This document shows positions 21,501 to 32,200 of a stretch of DNA of 64,000 bases, one piece after another. The DNA is from Corallium rubrum (taxonomy: Eukaryota > Cnidaria > Anthozoa > Scleralcyonacea > Coralliidae). Each line of letters opens with the position of its first letter. Positions within the stretch are counted from its first letter, which is position 1. The position numbers were made by a program, and so were the translations under genes. The stretch spans positions 38,324,059 through 38,388,058 of the forward strand of contig OZ035998.1 in assembly GCA_964035015.1 (NCBI GenBank), given 5' to 3'. The notes beneath the pieces are model-generated. The model saw nothing but the letters and a program-made list of their open reading frames with translations. It ran no database searches and had not been told where the DNA came from.

Positions 21501-22335
21501 GCAAGATATGTGTATCGAGAACGATATTCACTACAGAGGTCTACAAAAACACGAACTTGTTAGTCAGTTATCGGCAAAAACAGACAAAGATCCTCCGTCA
21601 GATTACAAGCCCATCTACAATGGAAACATACAATCAATATCAGAAGACATTATCACCATTAAAAAGTTTCCTGTCACCCTTCTCAAGTTCATCCTCAAAT
21701 CCCATGGCATTACTTTTAAGGGATCCAAAGATCAATTAGTACTGCGCGTTTTTCTTTTGCGTCATCGCCGACATCATTTTGCCTTTAAATCCCAAATCGA
21801 TGAAGTACAAACCACAATTGAACACGTAACGCAAATCATGTATGCAGAAATTGAGCACGACATTGTTAACACAAACATCATAGATATAAGACGACAACGA
21901 AAGTACGGCACGGCTGAACTGACGAAGGACAAATCAAAGCTTGCAATTCCAAGTCAAATACAAGATCTACCGGACATACCAACCACCGCATTTTGTGATT
22001 TGATGGAGTACGTGAACACCCTTGGTAACACTGACAGAACTGACGTTCCTCACCCAGGAATAGATGAAAAACTACAACCAACGACTGATACAGACTCGAT
22101 TTTCTCGTTCTTTGAAATTGGACAACGGATAAAAGTTAGATGGACCGCAGACGACATTGGTGATACTGGATGGAGAGCAGGCTGGTACATTGCTGAAGTT
22201 CAAGGATCAGATGTAGAATCAGACAAAATAAATGTAGTATATACATCAGAACCAAATTGTGTGTGCGATGTTGAAGTAACACCTAGTTTTATTGAAGGAA
22301 AATTACGATTGTGGAAAAAAAGTGCGAAAAAATAA
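18568..22335 (+). CDS. DDE transposase-like protein with SAP and Tudor/SH3-like parts
   Basis: An open frame of 1255 codons from ATG 18568. Residues 50-141 contain three copies of a motif like LPFPTLSNNWYKR (52-66, 96-110, 127-141). The core has LLMDATKFQ (Asp582), FIVDNGHSEDP (Asp663) and NFAERPHAAANEVLSRHG (Glu707). D-x80-D-x43-E is a normal RNase-H/DDE transposase spacing. Residues 971-1003 (KDLQDMCIENDIHYRGLQKH) form a SAP-type DNA-binding motif, and 1034-1067 a second, weaker one. Residues 1182-1250 (GQRIKVRWT, GWYIAEVQG) look like an SH3/Tudor-type barrel. It probably cuts and joins the 12-kb element. A splice-acceptor-like TTCCATTTCAG lies just after the ATG, so an upstream exon is possible. 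The superfamily was not identified. Confidence 0.88.
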   Translation: MSNYFHFRPTKANQSPKKKFKRIIQEKDRMDAPRNTKSINTPKQEPFQPSVSSLPFPTLSNNWYKRQALKADKDIKNVDPKPQVKATTFDEKVSSSALPFPNMSGKWYAKQPNRQNNDKKDKEKKSSLPFQQLSRNWYKKRGKLFAKNRSRKEEKKPRDEGKSLEESVLNLETKLKDKKMSDRTRNEYVAILETGKYLINNGPLVAAQEISKVYRASKQSSLSSAKRRLRSSELLRKLKKYFNVVEIDICGTAYIVENKYPNINELATTLESNLKSTARKNMNDHIKNKIGSHFKSALTFSDTKKDRDIIKALFTKATSVRFVANLMDVKNKSAIMSCRDEFEEKLSQFEELCKTSEVVRNDMTCEQQRRLIKRIINKRKQNLMQLPYDNRGRKLKAEVFPQLGASLEKIFQEGGKEEIGGLECHPRLTTDVRYRSKDNNFFMRQARETLLSVAPPNFSIALSTCYNYTESYKDGTYAAKRHHSGAEINAKISLKPPPRIGTQKEVINLHWSTKNVNLLLEDAEGGSSDQVIDSRDAKSMICGDIPPVQLPGKSWKPIIYPDHTFEQGRNNAVYPKTHLLMDATKFQSSPGQDSDGSADKVEDRIVTRTGKTVMLVNIAFFEPETTFRGMNEIFHMLALPELDSIFRNPTSERLKSVFSFIVDNGHSEDPDSPLTQMCMVRILRMLSLYKISQRSFAEYHSKRNFAERPHAAANEVLSRHGSFDSSRIHKNAVAGSSEHRENMEAMAENVKQCLRQAKFGGHFIKALRGVTEKEQMFNDEDKLKQFLALSEERKSECTWTYKPVQNFCLETLICAWGIPNSFEGSYAQDYDIITNATGPRTWKDKYSTTIFSKEKVAKDGVLNVEQPVPDYVRWFRSSGELHYLSFEKTVAIISQSKEIVLRPGEFLPTRLLELLFQLSSDPPESVLANLAFLCWVPVNDVKMHFKEQREKMEKEYENDLERERWKQHHLYGKRVKDLQDMCIENDIHYRGLQKHELVSQLSAKTDKDPPSDYKPIYNGNIQSISEDIITIKKFPVTLLKFILKSHGITFKGSKDQLVLRVFLLRHRRHHFAFKSQIDEVQTTIEHVTQIMYAEIEHDIVNTNIIDIRRQRKYGTAELTKDKSKLAIPSQIQDLPDIPTTAFCDLMEYVNTLGNTDRTDVPHPGIDEKLQPTTDTDSIFSFFEIGQRIKVRWTADDIGDTGWRAGWYIAEVQGSDVESDKINVVYTSEPNCVCDVEVTPSFIEGKLRLWKKSAKK

Positions 22336-22605
22336 GATTTATAGTAAACAACCTTCAGAACAATAGTTTAATGTAATAATTATAATTTACATAATGCAAC
22401 AACATTGCAGACTTAATCCAATCTGTATTGAACTGGCATGTAGTTTTAGCTTCAACTGTTTGCTGTATAGATCTTAAACCTTGCACAGCATGTCGTTACT
22501 CAATACATGTATCAGGCTTCTAAATTTAAATAACTAGTTGGTTTATATTCGCTTTAACTGTACTTGACTAATCATATATTATATAATATATACTGTATGT
22601 ATATG

Positions 22606-22663
<58 letters not shown>

Positions 22664-23029
22664 GCCAAGGAAATACATGTAGTAATGTGTGTTTATATGG
22701 TGTATATATGGGGTGCTTACATTTAACCAACAACAACTGAACTTCTATTTTTAATAACAATCTTTGTAACAAAAGCAACACAACAGAACTATTAAGTTTA
22801 ACATTTTAGTTTTTTTCAGGTAAATTAAAGGCATGGATGTTCATTGTTGTTTACGTATAAATATATTTGTTCTTGTGTTCTCTTTGCTCTATATCACGTT
22901 AACTTTTATCACGTTGTATTAGTTGGCCTGGAAACGTGAGGGGTATTGTATATTCAAAAATTTGAAAGATGGCGTTTTAGATTTTGAACACTTAGAAAAA
23001 ATAGAAAAGGCAAACCTGTATTTGTGCTT

Positions 23030-23415
23030 TTACCCTCTTGGAAAAGCGGGGAAACCATGCAACACCCCCTTTGTGGAGAAAAAGGGTAAAACACAAAAAT
23101 CCCCCCTCCACTTCCTATAAAATAATTATACGCCTTTTTAATTTCAAATGTGTTTTCAATAGAAACACTGGAACATCCCCTCTGGAAATACCTTTTCTAC
23201 CTTTTCACCCTTCTGGAAATACCTTAGCACCCCTCTGGAAATATGGAAATATGTTATAAATCCCTCTAGGAAAAGCAAGGAAAAGACTGGCAACACTGGC
23301 TGTCACCCCTCTGGAAATCTGTTTCTACCTTACAGCCCCCTAAATAACTTTGGAATAGGTAATGATGGAGGCCCGTCTGGAAAATGGTCAGTGTAGAACC
23401 CCTCTGGAAAACGGA
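23030..23415 (+). repeat. Right subterminal repeats
   Basis: At least eight CCCCTCTGGAAAT-like motifs lie between about 23030 and 23415. All are in the same + orientation as the left set, although the terminal repeats are inverted. Confidence 0.7.
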
Positions 23416-23457
23416 GGTCCTCGACAGGGGGGGTGCGCATATTAAATGTAATAGCCC
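23416..23457 (-). repeat. Right terminal inverted repeat (42 bp)
   Basis: Exact reverse complement of 11404-11445. It ends ...TAATAGCCC and is followed by the AAT duplication and the resumed esterase frame. Confidence 0.95.
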
Positions 23458-24919
23458 AATTGCACCAAGATACTGGATTACGCGTGTTATCATTAGATCG
23501 ATGGACGGGTCAGAGAAGGGGCATTTTGATGGCGAAGGAGATGTTGAAGATACGACGATTTCTGGAGTTCCTGTGAGAATATATCGGTCAAAGACTGGTC
23601 TTACTCAAAACAATGCCCGACCTTGTTTGATCTATTTTCATGGCGGTGGTTTCATATTTTTTAGCGCGAGATCACAGATTTTTGACAAGATGTTGTCGAA
23701 ATTTTCGGCAGCCACTGGGTCCGTGGTTATCTCGGTTGATTACGGACTGGCCCCCGAACATATGTACCCAGCCCAATTTCAAGAGTGCTATTCCGTTGTT
23801 TCAACCGTGATTGCGGAGTTTACGAAATTTGGAATTATTAAAAACAAGATTGTTATTGGTGGGGATTACGCCGGGGGACTTCTGTCTGCTGCGATTTCGC
23901 TCGAGTTTGCCAAAGAAAAGAGAGAAAAGGATATTGCTGCACAGATATTAATAAGCCCCTGGCTGCAAATGATTGATATGACATGTCTTCCTTCCTATCA
24001 AGAGAACTTTGTACATGGGTTAGCAAGAGAGCAATCGGCGTATTACATATCAATTGTTACCACGGGTAAACCCGATATGCAACAAGAATATCAGTCTGGA
24101 AATGTTTCAAGATACTTCAGGCAGACACCATATTGGAAGCTTTTAGAAATCCCTGAAAGTTCCAACTGCGCTCAAATTCCCTCTGAGAAGAATATTCCCG
24201 AATTTCCTCCTCAATTTGTCCAAACTACAGTAGACCAGCGTCATTCACCACTTTTGGCAGATACTGTGGAAGGAGTACCTTCAACTTTTGTGGCCGTTAT
24301 TCAGTACGATATTCTTGCAAGCGAAGGCAACCTCTTTGCTCGTCGCCTTGAGAAAGCTGGCATCTCTGTAGTTCACAAGATTTACAAAGCATATCATGGC
24401 TTTTTTTATACAACCACAACCACCCCCATGGTCACTGAAGCCATGCAGGATATTATTAATTATCTTAACTCTGTGTTTTATGAAGATTAGATTTCATTCT
24501 GTCAAAACTGCAGTGCATATACTGCACCAAAGAACGAAATATAACTGGACTAGTGTAGATAACACCATGAAACCATGGTACTGAAAACCCCAATGTCCCT
24601 CATAATTGACAATAAAATTCAGAAATTGCTTTTTAAAATTGCATTTTATGATAATTAATACAACAGACATTTGGTAGGCATTCATCAAGCTCAAGTACCC
24701 ATGTCGGGAACTTCGCCATCGCTTATCAGCAATTACACATTCACAGTATATTTTGGTTGATTTATATATAATTTACTCACAATCACGTTACACCATGTTC
24801 ACTGTATCTCTCTCTTTTCTCGGATTGCATGCATGTCTATTATCCAATTAAATCTTGACATTCTATTAATATAATTCTAAACTAATCTTAATTAACCCAA
24901 TATAACAACAACATAATGC

Positions 24920-25690
24920 ATGAGTCAATATAGCCTGCCTAGCAAGCGTTTCTTGGGGGGAGGGAGGGGGGCGAAAACTGGGAGGGAGAAGAAAAATGGG
25001 GGGAGAAGGAAACGGGGGAGCAGGTGAAAACTGGGAGAGAAGAAAAACGATCGCCATTTCCGATCGTGCCAAAACGCCTCCACCGCTTGAGTAATCTTTT
25101 TAAGATTTGTGATAGTGCAGGGGGGGGAAGGCGCAAGAAACAGTGTATGAAATCTAGAGTCCCTGAAATGACATTTCCTGCATTGGGGGAGATTTTACCG
25201 AATTCTGAAGATTATGTTATCAGGACTTTGAATAAATATCTTTGGGTTCTTCCGAGGGGCAAATCACTCCTGAAAAAGTGTACGTGATAAAAAAATCATG
25301 TGATTTTTTTCCATGATTTTTTGATTTTCTCGTGATTTTTTGATTTTTTTCATGATTTTTTTGTAATTTTTCTGAAGGTGTATGTGATTAAATCAGTGAT
25401 TTTCCCCTCGTGGCAAATAACTCCTGAAAAAGTGTACGTGATAAAAAAATCATGTGATTTTTTTCCATGATTTTGATTTGAATGAGATTCTGAATCGGAG
25501 TGTGAGTAATTAGATTCTTCTCAAAAGTGCCCTCAAAGTGCAGGAAATGCCATTTCAGAGACCCTAGATTCAAACATTTTCCGTGGTGGCATGTCCCCGA
25601 AACGCACCCCCCTAGAAATGCGGTCACTAAATCGGAAAGGGCCCCCAAAGTAATCAATCCCACGGGCCCCCAGATGCCTAGTTGCGCCAC
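24920..25690. repeat. Decayed repeat cluster with duplicated AT-rich units
   Basis: It contains G-rich tracts and GAGTCCCTGAAATGACATTT related to the hAT-type family. A block of about 58 bp (CACTCCTGAAAAAGTGTACG...) is duplicated at 25265-25322 and 25407-25472. It ends near GTTGCGCCACTG. Bases 25691-26037 show no supported gene. Confidence 0.45.
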
Positions 25691-26042
25691 TGATTAAACG
25701 GAGGAAAAGATTATTTTTTACTATTTCTTAGCAAATTTTAGGGGGTTAGGGTTATTCCTTAAGGTGAGTTTTGTACCACATGTACAATCTGCATTTTGTA
25801 CCACATGTACAGTCTACATTTTATACCAGTCTGCAGAATATTCTGACCCATTGACGAATTATTCTTATACTTGTTCATTATTGTTATGTTTGCTGCAACG
25901 TCAACCTTCCTGTAGTCGTCGATTAAGAGATTTGTTTATCAAAAGGTTTATTTAAATAAAACAATAGTTTTGCATGCGCAGATCTCCAGTTGTAAGCTTG
26001 GGTTCCCTGTTTTACGTGAATTCATAAGCCTGACCTGATGCA

Positions 26043-26058
26043 TTTGAAATTTTGGCGG
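26043..26058 (+). promoter_or_regulatory. Candidate CHR/E2F-like sites at the Spc25 start
   Basis: TTTGAA (26043-26048) and TTTGGCGG (26051-26058) lie 31-46 bp upstream of the chosen ATG. CHR (TTTGAA) and E2F/CDE-like sites mark G2/M genes in animals, which fits a kinetochore gene. The motifs are short, so chance is possible. Confidence 0.3.
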
Positions 26059-26088
26059 TATCAACAAATATTCAACAGCCACGACAAT

Positions 26089-26242
26089 ATGGAGCAAGAA
26101 TATCTGCAAGAACTTGAAACACTTAAATCTAATTTGTGTAAAACTGAGTACAAATTTCTGAATGAATGGACTGGTGAAAATTTGAAAAGGCTATTGAATA
26201 CGAAGAAACAGCAAGCCTCGGATAGTGTCACACACGGACAAG
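26089..26242 (+). CDS. Spc25 exon 1
   Basis: Starts MEQEYLQELETLKSNLCKTE and ends at the donor G|GTAAAC (phase 1). Confidence 0.85.
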
Positions 26243-29200
26243 GTAAACGAATATGTTTGGACTTTTGAACGACAATTTTTCGTAAACTTTTAGTCAAATA
26301 CCAAGTCCTTTGTTAAAAACTTCAATCAGATACCATGGTTTTTGTTAAATGTAGAAAATGTAAAAAGTCTTCAGGACAGCATTGAACATGACCGTGATAA
26401 ACTGACAAAGTTTGATCAAGGTAAGGCCTGAGTCCACTTCGAGTAAAACAAACCTTCAAATTTGCACTTTACGTGTAAAGAATGTAATAGCTGGATTATG
26501 AGGTAGAGAATTTTAATAAGTAATGATTGTTTTTGGGTATTGGTTATTCTGTAAATTAAACGACTTGTTAATAAAAGGTTCACCTACACTGCAAAGCTAC
26601 TTTTCCTCTGATAAATTTAATAGCCATGAAGGACTCTGCTCAAAACATGATCAGTATTTAGTTATCAGAACTAATCTGGGCAGTTTACAACCTTTTAAAA
26701 TTTAAATATAGCCCAGCCTATAATATTGATAATCAATATTATAATATAATGTTGATAATCGATATTCAGCAATAACAATCGGTATAAATTACATGTAAAT
26801 TATTGATTGATTTTGATAAACAGTTGATGAAGGAGATTTCTGTGATTATTTAAGAAATAGAAAACATTTTCCATGTTTCTATAGAGTTATAGAAACACGA
26901 GTGGAGGTTTGGGAGAATGAGAAATTACAGTGGGAACACAAGCCTGGAGGGCGAGTGTTTCCACACTATTTCGAGTTCTCCCAAACTTCCACAATTGTTT
27001 CTATATAACTCTATAGGAACACGGGGAAAATGTTTTCTACTTCCTTTATAAAATAACCCATCAAAATAGATTAAACGTTAAAAGTAATCCAAATAAAAAG
27101 TGTAAATTCTCATTACCCACAACGGATGGCGTATTGGATGGTGTTTGATGGCGTAGTTGATGGCGTATGATGGTGTATAATGGTGTTTCTGTTCAAATTT
27201 TAATTAGAATGATGGCGTATTGGATGGCGTAATCTATCCATGTTCTCTATAGAGTTATAGAAACACAGCTTTTAACCAATCACCACTTGCGTTTTAAAAA
27301 TGTTATTTTATAATACATGTAATTGCTATTGATTATCAAGGCCATGTCACACGAGGTAATTTTCCTTGCAACTTGCAATGCAATGGCATTGTATTGCAAG
27401 TTGCAAGAAAGATTTCCTCGTGTGACACCCCATGTTTGCAACTAATGAAAATTGTGTTGCGAGTCACAGAGAAAGTAGAAGTAGCTTCTACTTTTTGCAA
27501 TTCTACGAGACAAGTTGCAGCATGTGACACCCCCAGTCTGCAACGTGCAATATATTTTTTCGACAAAAATTGTGTTGCAAGTTGCAAGGAAATTGCCTCA
27601 TGTGACATGGCCTTCAATAGCAATCAAACTACTTCAATCACATTCTAATGCATTTAGTATTGATTATTACTCATAAAACTTTATAAAATACTGTGATTTT
27701 CGGTTGAGCTTAGAAACCAGAAGTGATCATTGAACACAATTTGACATGTTCCCATGGGAAATTTGAATATTTGAGCATTTTGACCAATAGCATTAAGGCA
27801 TTGCCCAAACTTTTAAATTTGTCCTTGACAACATCATAAGTTGCTTCTGGTAACCAATATATGTCACTGTTTCAGTGTTTAAACTTTTCAATAAAACTTT
27901 CCCAATCTAAGCTAATAACTGAAAATCACAGTAACATTTTAAAACTGCACATGGTGATTGGTTAAAAGCCATGTTCTATTTAAGAAATAGAAAACATTTT
28001 CTGTGTTTCCATAGAGTTATAGGAACACGAGTGGAAGTTTGGGAGAATGAGAAATTGTAGTGGGAACACGAGCGCGCAGGGTGAGTGTTTCCACGCTATT
28101 TCAAGTTCTCCCAAACTTCCATAAGTGTTTCTATAACTGTATGGGAACACGGAAAAAATGTTTTCTATTTCCTTTATAAAATAACCTGTCAAAAATAGGT
28201 ATAGAACATAAAAATAATCACTGCATCAAAGCATAAATTCTCCTTACTCTTCATAATGACGTATGATGGTGTACTGGATGGCGTATCCTACACCGTAATG
28301 ATGGTGTATTGAATGGTGTGGGCCTTGCTGTGTTTCCATAAAGTTATAGAAACATGGCTTTCAACCATCGCTGCGCTTGTTTTCAAAATGTTATGTTATA
28401 AAACTCTATGGAAAACATTATGATTAATTGTTTTACAGAAACATGCCAATTGGTTTGATAATGACTTTGAAATAGAGTCAAAATATTACCTCTCATTTTG
28501 TCTTATCTTGTTTTTTAACTCGAATATCAAGTCACAAGATGATGATTTTCAGATTATGTTTTAAACACTGTAACAAACTATTTAGTAATGACTAATGATT
28601 GAACTCATGGGCAAAAAATAAAGCTGTCTGAAAACTAGCTGAGTAGCTGCCTGTGCAGCTGTAACTTTTTAGGGCACTGTGAAACTTTGTATTGACTCTT
28701 TACAGTACTATTTTGCAGCATTGATTTCACTAAAAATTATCTACAGTATAATTAAAATCATGTCTAACCGGGCTTAACTTTTGGTGAGAGGCAGTGCACT
28801 AACAGCACACGACACCTGTGTGTGCTTTTAAGTTGTATTTTTCAGCCTTGAACAGCAATACATGTCAAAATTGCCTGAAATTCCTAGCAGAAAGTGTCCG
28901 AATTTTCCTTTTTCGAATATTTTGGGAGCGCAATTGCCCCCTACCTGTCCCCCCACCTGATACACCTATGTGACCAATCACAGTGTACAGTACACGTAAG
29001 ACACAACTTCAAAATTATTATAAGTACATACAGTAACATACACACTGGTCTGATCCTATTTACGAGAAATATTTTTAGTGAGTAGTGGTGACAAAGAAAT
29101 GTAAACGTGATGGGTGGAGTTGTGAGACTTTTTCAGTGTGCACAAATTTTTCTTTGTTGTCAATTGCTTGTGCAGGATTTTTTTTTGTGTAATCCTTTGC

Positions 29201-32200
29201 ATGAATCTTTTTTGAATTAGTGCTGCACTCAGTTGCCAAGGGAAGGCACTGCACGAATTTATTTTTAAAATTTTTCAGTTTTGTGTACAAAATTTCCCCC
29301 CACTCAAATTCATGAATTTTTTTGGTCGCCCCCCCCCCCCCCTCCCATAACTTTACTAATGGTCTCCCTTATATATTATTGTTAGGGGTTGACAACTAAC
29401 CCCTCAACAGAAAACGAACTTAACTTATATGTGAAACCGACTTAACTCTATACTTAAATTCAATCACGGCCGTAATTTCGTCAGTTCGTGTCAAATGTCG
29501 GATCTATAGCCATCGACCTAAAGATCCGGTGTCGGAACTATAACCACGGCGTTTCATTTAATACCTTGACCTCTTCACTTGCCCATGTTCCCTGCGAGTG
29601 CGAGCAGACGTTCGAAACGAGTGAAAGCACCGAATTGACAGAAATATAGGTGCCATTTGATTTAAGCATGAAGTGCCTTACTATTTTCGTTGGTCTAGTT
29701 GCTATTCTTGTCGGCATAATCGTGTACAAAGTTTATTTACCGCTTTCTCCCAAGTTATCAGAAGACTCATTAGTATCACCAGTATTATTCAACCTTGGCG
29801 AACTCTTTGCTTACGTTGGCGGAAAGCTCGGAATTGCACCAAGATACTGGATTATGCGTCTTATCGTTAGATCGATGGACGGGTCGGAGAAGGGGCATTT
29901 TGATGGCGAAGGAGACGTTGAAGATACGACGATTTCTGGAGTTCCTGTGAGAATATATCGGCCAAGGACTGGTCTAACTCAAAACAATGTCCGACCTTGT
30001 TTGATCTATTTTCATGGCGGTGGTTTGACACTGTTTAGCGCGAGATCAAAGATTTTTGACAAGATGTTGTCCAAATTTTCGGCAGCCACTGGGTCCGTGG
30101 TTATCTCGGTTGATTACAGACTGGCCCCCGAACATATGTTCCCAGCACAATTTCAAGATTGCTATTCCGTTGTTTTAACCGTGATTGCGGAGTCTGCGAA
30201 ATTTGGAATTTTTAAAAACAAGATTGTTATTGGTGGGGATAGCGCCGGGGGACTTCTGTCTGCTGCGATTTCGCTCGAGTTTGCCAAAGAAAAGAGAGAG
30301 AAGGATATTGCTGCACAGATACTAATAAACCCCTGGCTGCAAATTATTGATTTGACATGTCTTCCTTCCTATCAAGAGAATGCACAGGGATTCATGATAT
30401 CAAGAGAGCAAACAGCTTATTATTCAGCAATTGCTACCACGGGTAAACCCGATATGCAACAAGAATATCTGTCTGGAAATGTTTCAAGATACTTCAGGCA
30501 GACACCATATTGGAAGATTTTAGAAATCCCTGAAAGTTCCAACTGCGCTCAAATTCCCTCTGAGAAGAATTTTCCTGAATTTCCTCCTCAATTTGTCCAA
30601 ACTACAGTAGACCAGCGTCTTTCACCACTTTTGGCAGATACTGTGGAAGGAGTACCTCCGACTTTTGTGGCAATTTCTCAATACGATCTTCTTGCAAGCG
30701 AAGGCAGCCTCTTTGCTCGTCGCCTCGAGAAAGCTGGCATCTCTGTAGTTCACAAGATTTACAAAACATATCATGGTTTTATATCTAACCTTCTCTATTC
30801 TTATACAACCACCCCCATGGTCACTGAAGCCATGCAGGATATTATTAATTATCTTAACTCGGTGTTTTATGAAGGTTAGACTTCATTCTGTCAATAAAGG
30901 GGATATTAAAGGCTGTGAAAAAAATTATCAAGACTGCAGTATGATATTTTAGAACAACTGAACACCAAAACTGCGGTGCATATGCTGCATGTTAAGCTGG
31001 ATTTCCATTCAGTGCATTTTGTCGCGCGATCGACTTTTCTCGATCGCTTTCTTTTGAAATGTGTGTATTCAACCAAAGCTAATGAAATGCGTTCCGCTTG
31101 ACAACCCACAATTCAAAAGAAAGCGATCGCAAAAAGTCGATCGCGCGATAAAATGCACTGAATGGAAATCCACCTTAACAACGTATATTTGACATTCAAA
31201 TTTTATAATGAAATTCGAAAATTGTTTTTTAAAATTGCATTCTAATGATAATTAACGCGTCAATCAATTTGTACTGTTAACATCCCTCGGGCATACCCCC
31301 GGGCATTTGAACTTTTCGATATTTTGTGGTCAAATTTCCCACCCCCAGGCCAAAAAAAGCAGTCCAAATGCCCCCACACGTAAGGCAAATTGATGGTCAA
31401 ATGCCCCAACCCCCAGGGTCATTCTGACTGTAATTCTTTTGGAATTGTGTGTGAAAAATAAACGCACTGAATTTTGAAGTAATTTCAACATTTTAATATA
31501 ATAAAGTGTGTATTAAAATACTATACTTGATGCTATATTAAAGAAAATGTTAAAGTTGCAGTGTCATATTTATAGATAAACTTTAAATATTAAATTAATA
31601 TAAACAACAGTTCTGAGTTCTCCATGGTACTTTGTTGGCCTAATAAACGATGAATGTAAATTGTTTCATGCTGCAATTCTCAACATTTTAAATCACCTTG
31701 TAAAGAAAACACCAATATATATGAAACATTTGATTCAAAATAAAAACAGCTAAATTTTGAAATCGAGAGTCGCTGAAATGCCATTTCCTGGCTTTTGGAG
31801 GAAGATTTTGCAGACTCTAAAGGTTAAAAAACGTCATATCAAATACTCAAAACATGCAAACGTCACATAGATACTCAAAATGAATACACTCATTAGATTG
31901 AATACTCTGTATAGAGCGTTTTCATCTTACGTCACGGCGGCCATATTGGTGTACCAAAACAATGAAATGGCGGCCATATTGGTGTACGGCATGGGAATTA
32001 GCTCTTTCTTATTCAAATATTTCGTATTGTTTCACCACCCCAATGGGCCACCGATCACGTGAGTGAAAACGCTCTATACAGTTTATTTCCTGACACAATA
32101 GATCGTTTTCACTCACGTGATCGGTTGCCCCATTGGGGTGGTGAAACAATACGAAATATTTGAATAAGAAAGAGCTAATTCCCATACCGTACACCAATAT

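Larger units (their letters stand above)
11404..23457. mobile_element. 12,054-bp DNA transposon with four reading frames
   Basis: Both ends carry an identical 42-bp terminal inverted repeat, starting GGGCTATTACATTTAATATG (11404-11445 and inverted 23416-23457). AAT at 11401-11403 is repeated at 23458-23460, giving a 3-bp target duplication. Paralog copy B has the uninterrupted site (CTCGGAATTGCACC). Inside are a DDE-transposase-like gene, a broken OTU-like gene and two minus-strand genes. C/G-rich subterminal motifs (CCCCTTTGGAAAT-like) cluster within about 300-420 bp of each end. The combination of a GGG terminus, a 3-bp duplication and this gene set was not matched by eye to a named superfamily. 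Smaller elements are nested inside. Confidence 0.95.
11240..24490 (+). pseudogene. AADAC-like esterase copy A, split by a 12-kb transposon
   Basis: The 5' part (11240-11403) encodes MKSLTIFVGLVAIFVGIIVY, a single N-terminal membrane anchor, up to KLG plus two bases. The 3' part (23461-24490) resumes IAPRYWI and runs open to a TAG. With the insertion and one AAT removed, the frame is open for about 397 codons, close to the 403 aa of copy B. Arylacetamide-deacetylase-type enzymes are membrane-anchored serine esterases of the alpha/beta-hydrolase fold. HGGG is present (FHGGGF), but the nucleophile motif reads GGDYAGG rather than GGDSAGG: Ser is Tyr at 23867-23869. The acid (QYDILASEG) and His (YHGF) regions remain. 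This copy should lack normal catalysis even before the insertion. Its 3' flank (to about 24660) is related to that of copy B, so a local duplication is likely. Confidence 0.92.
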
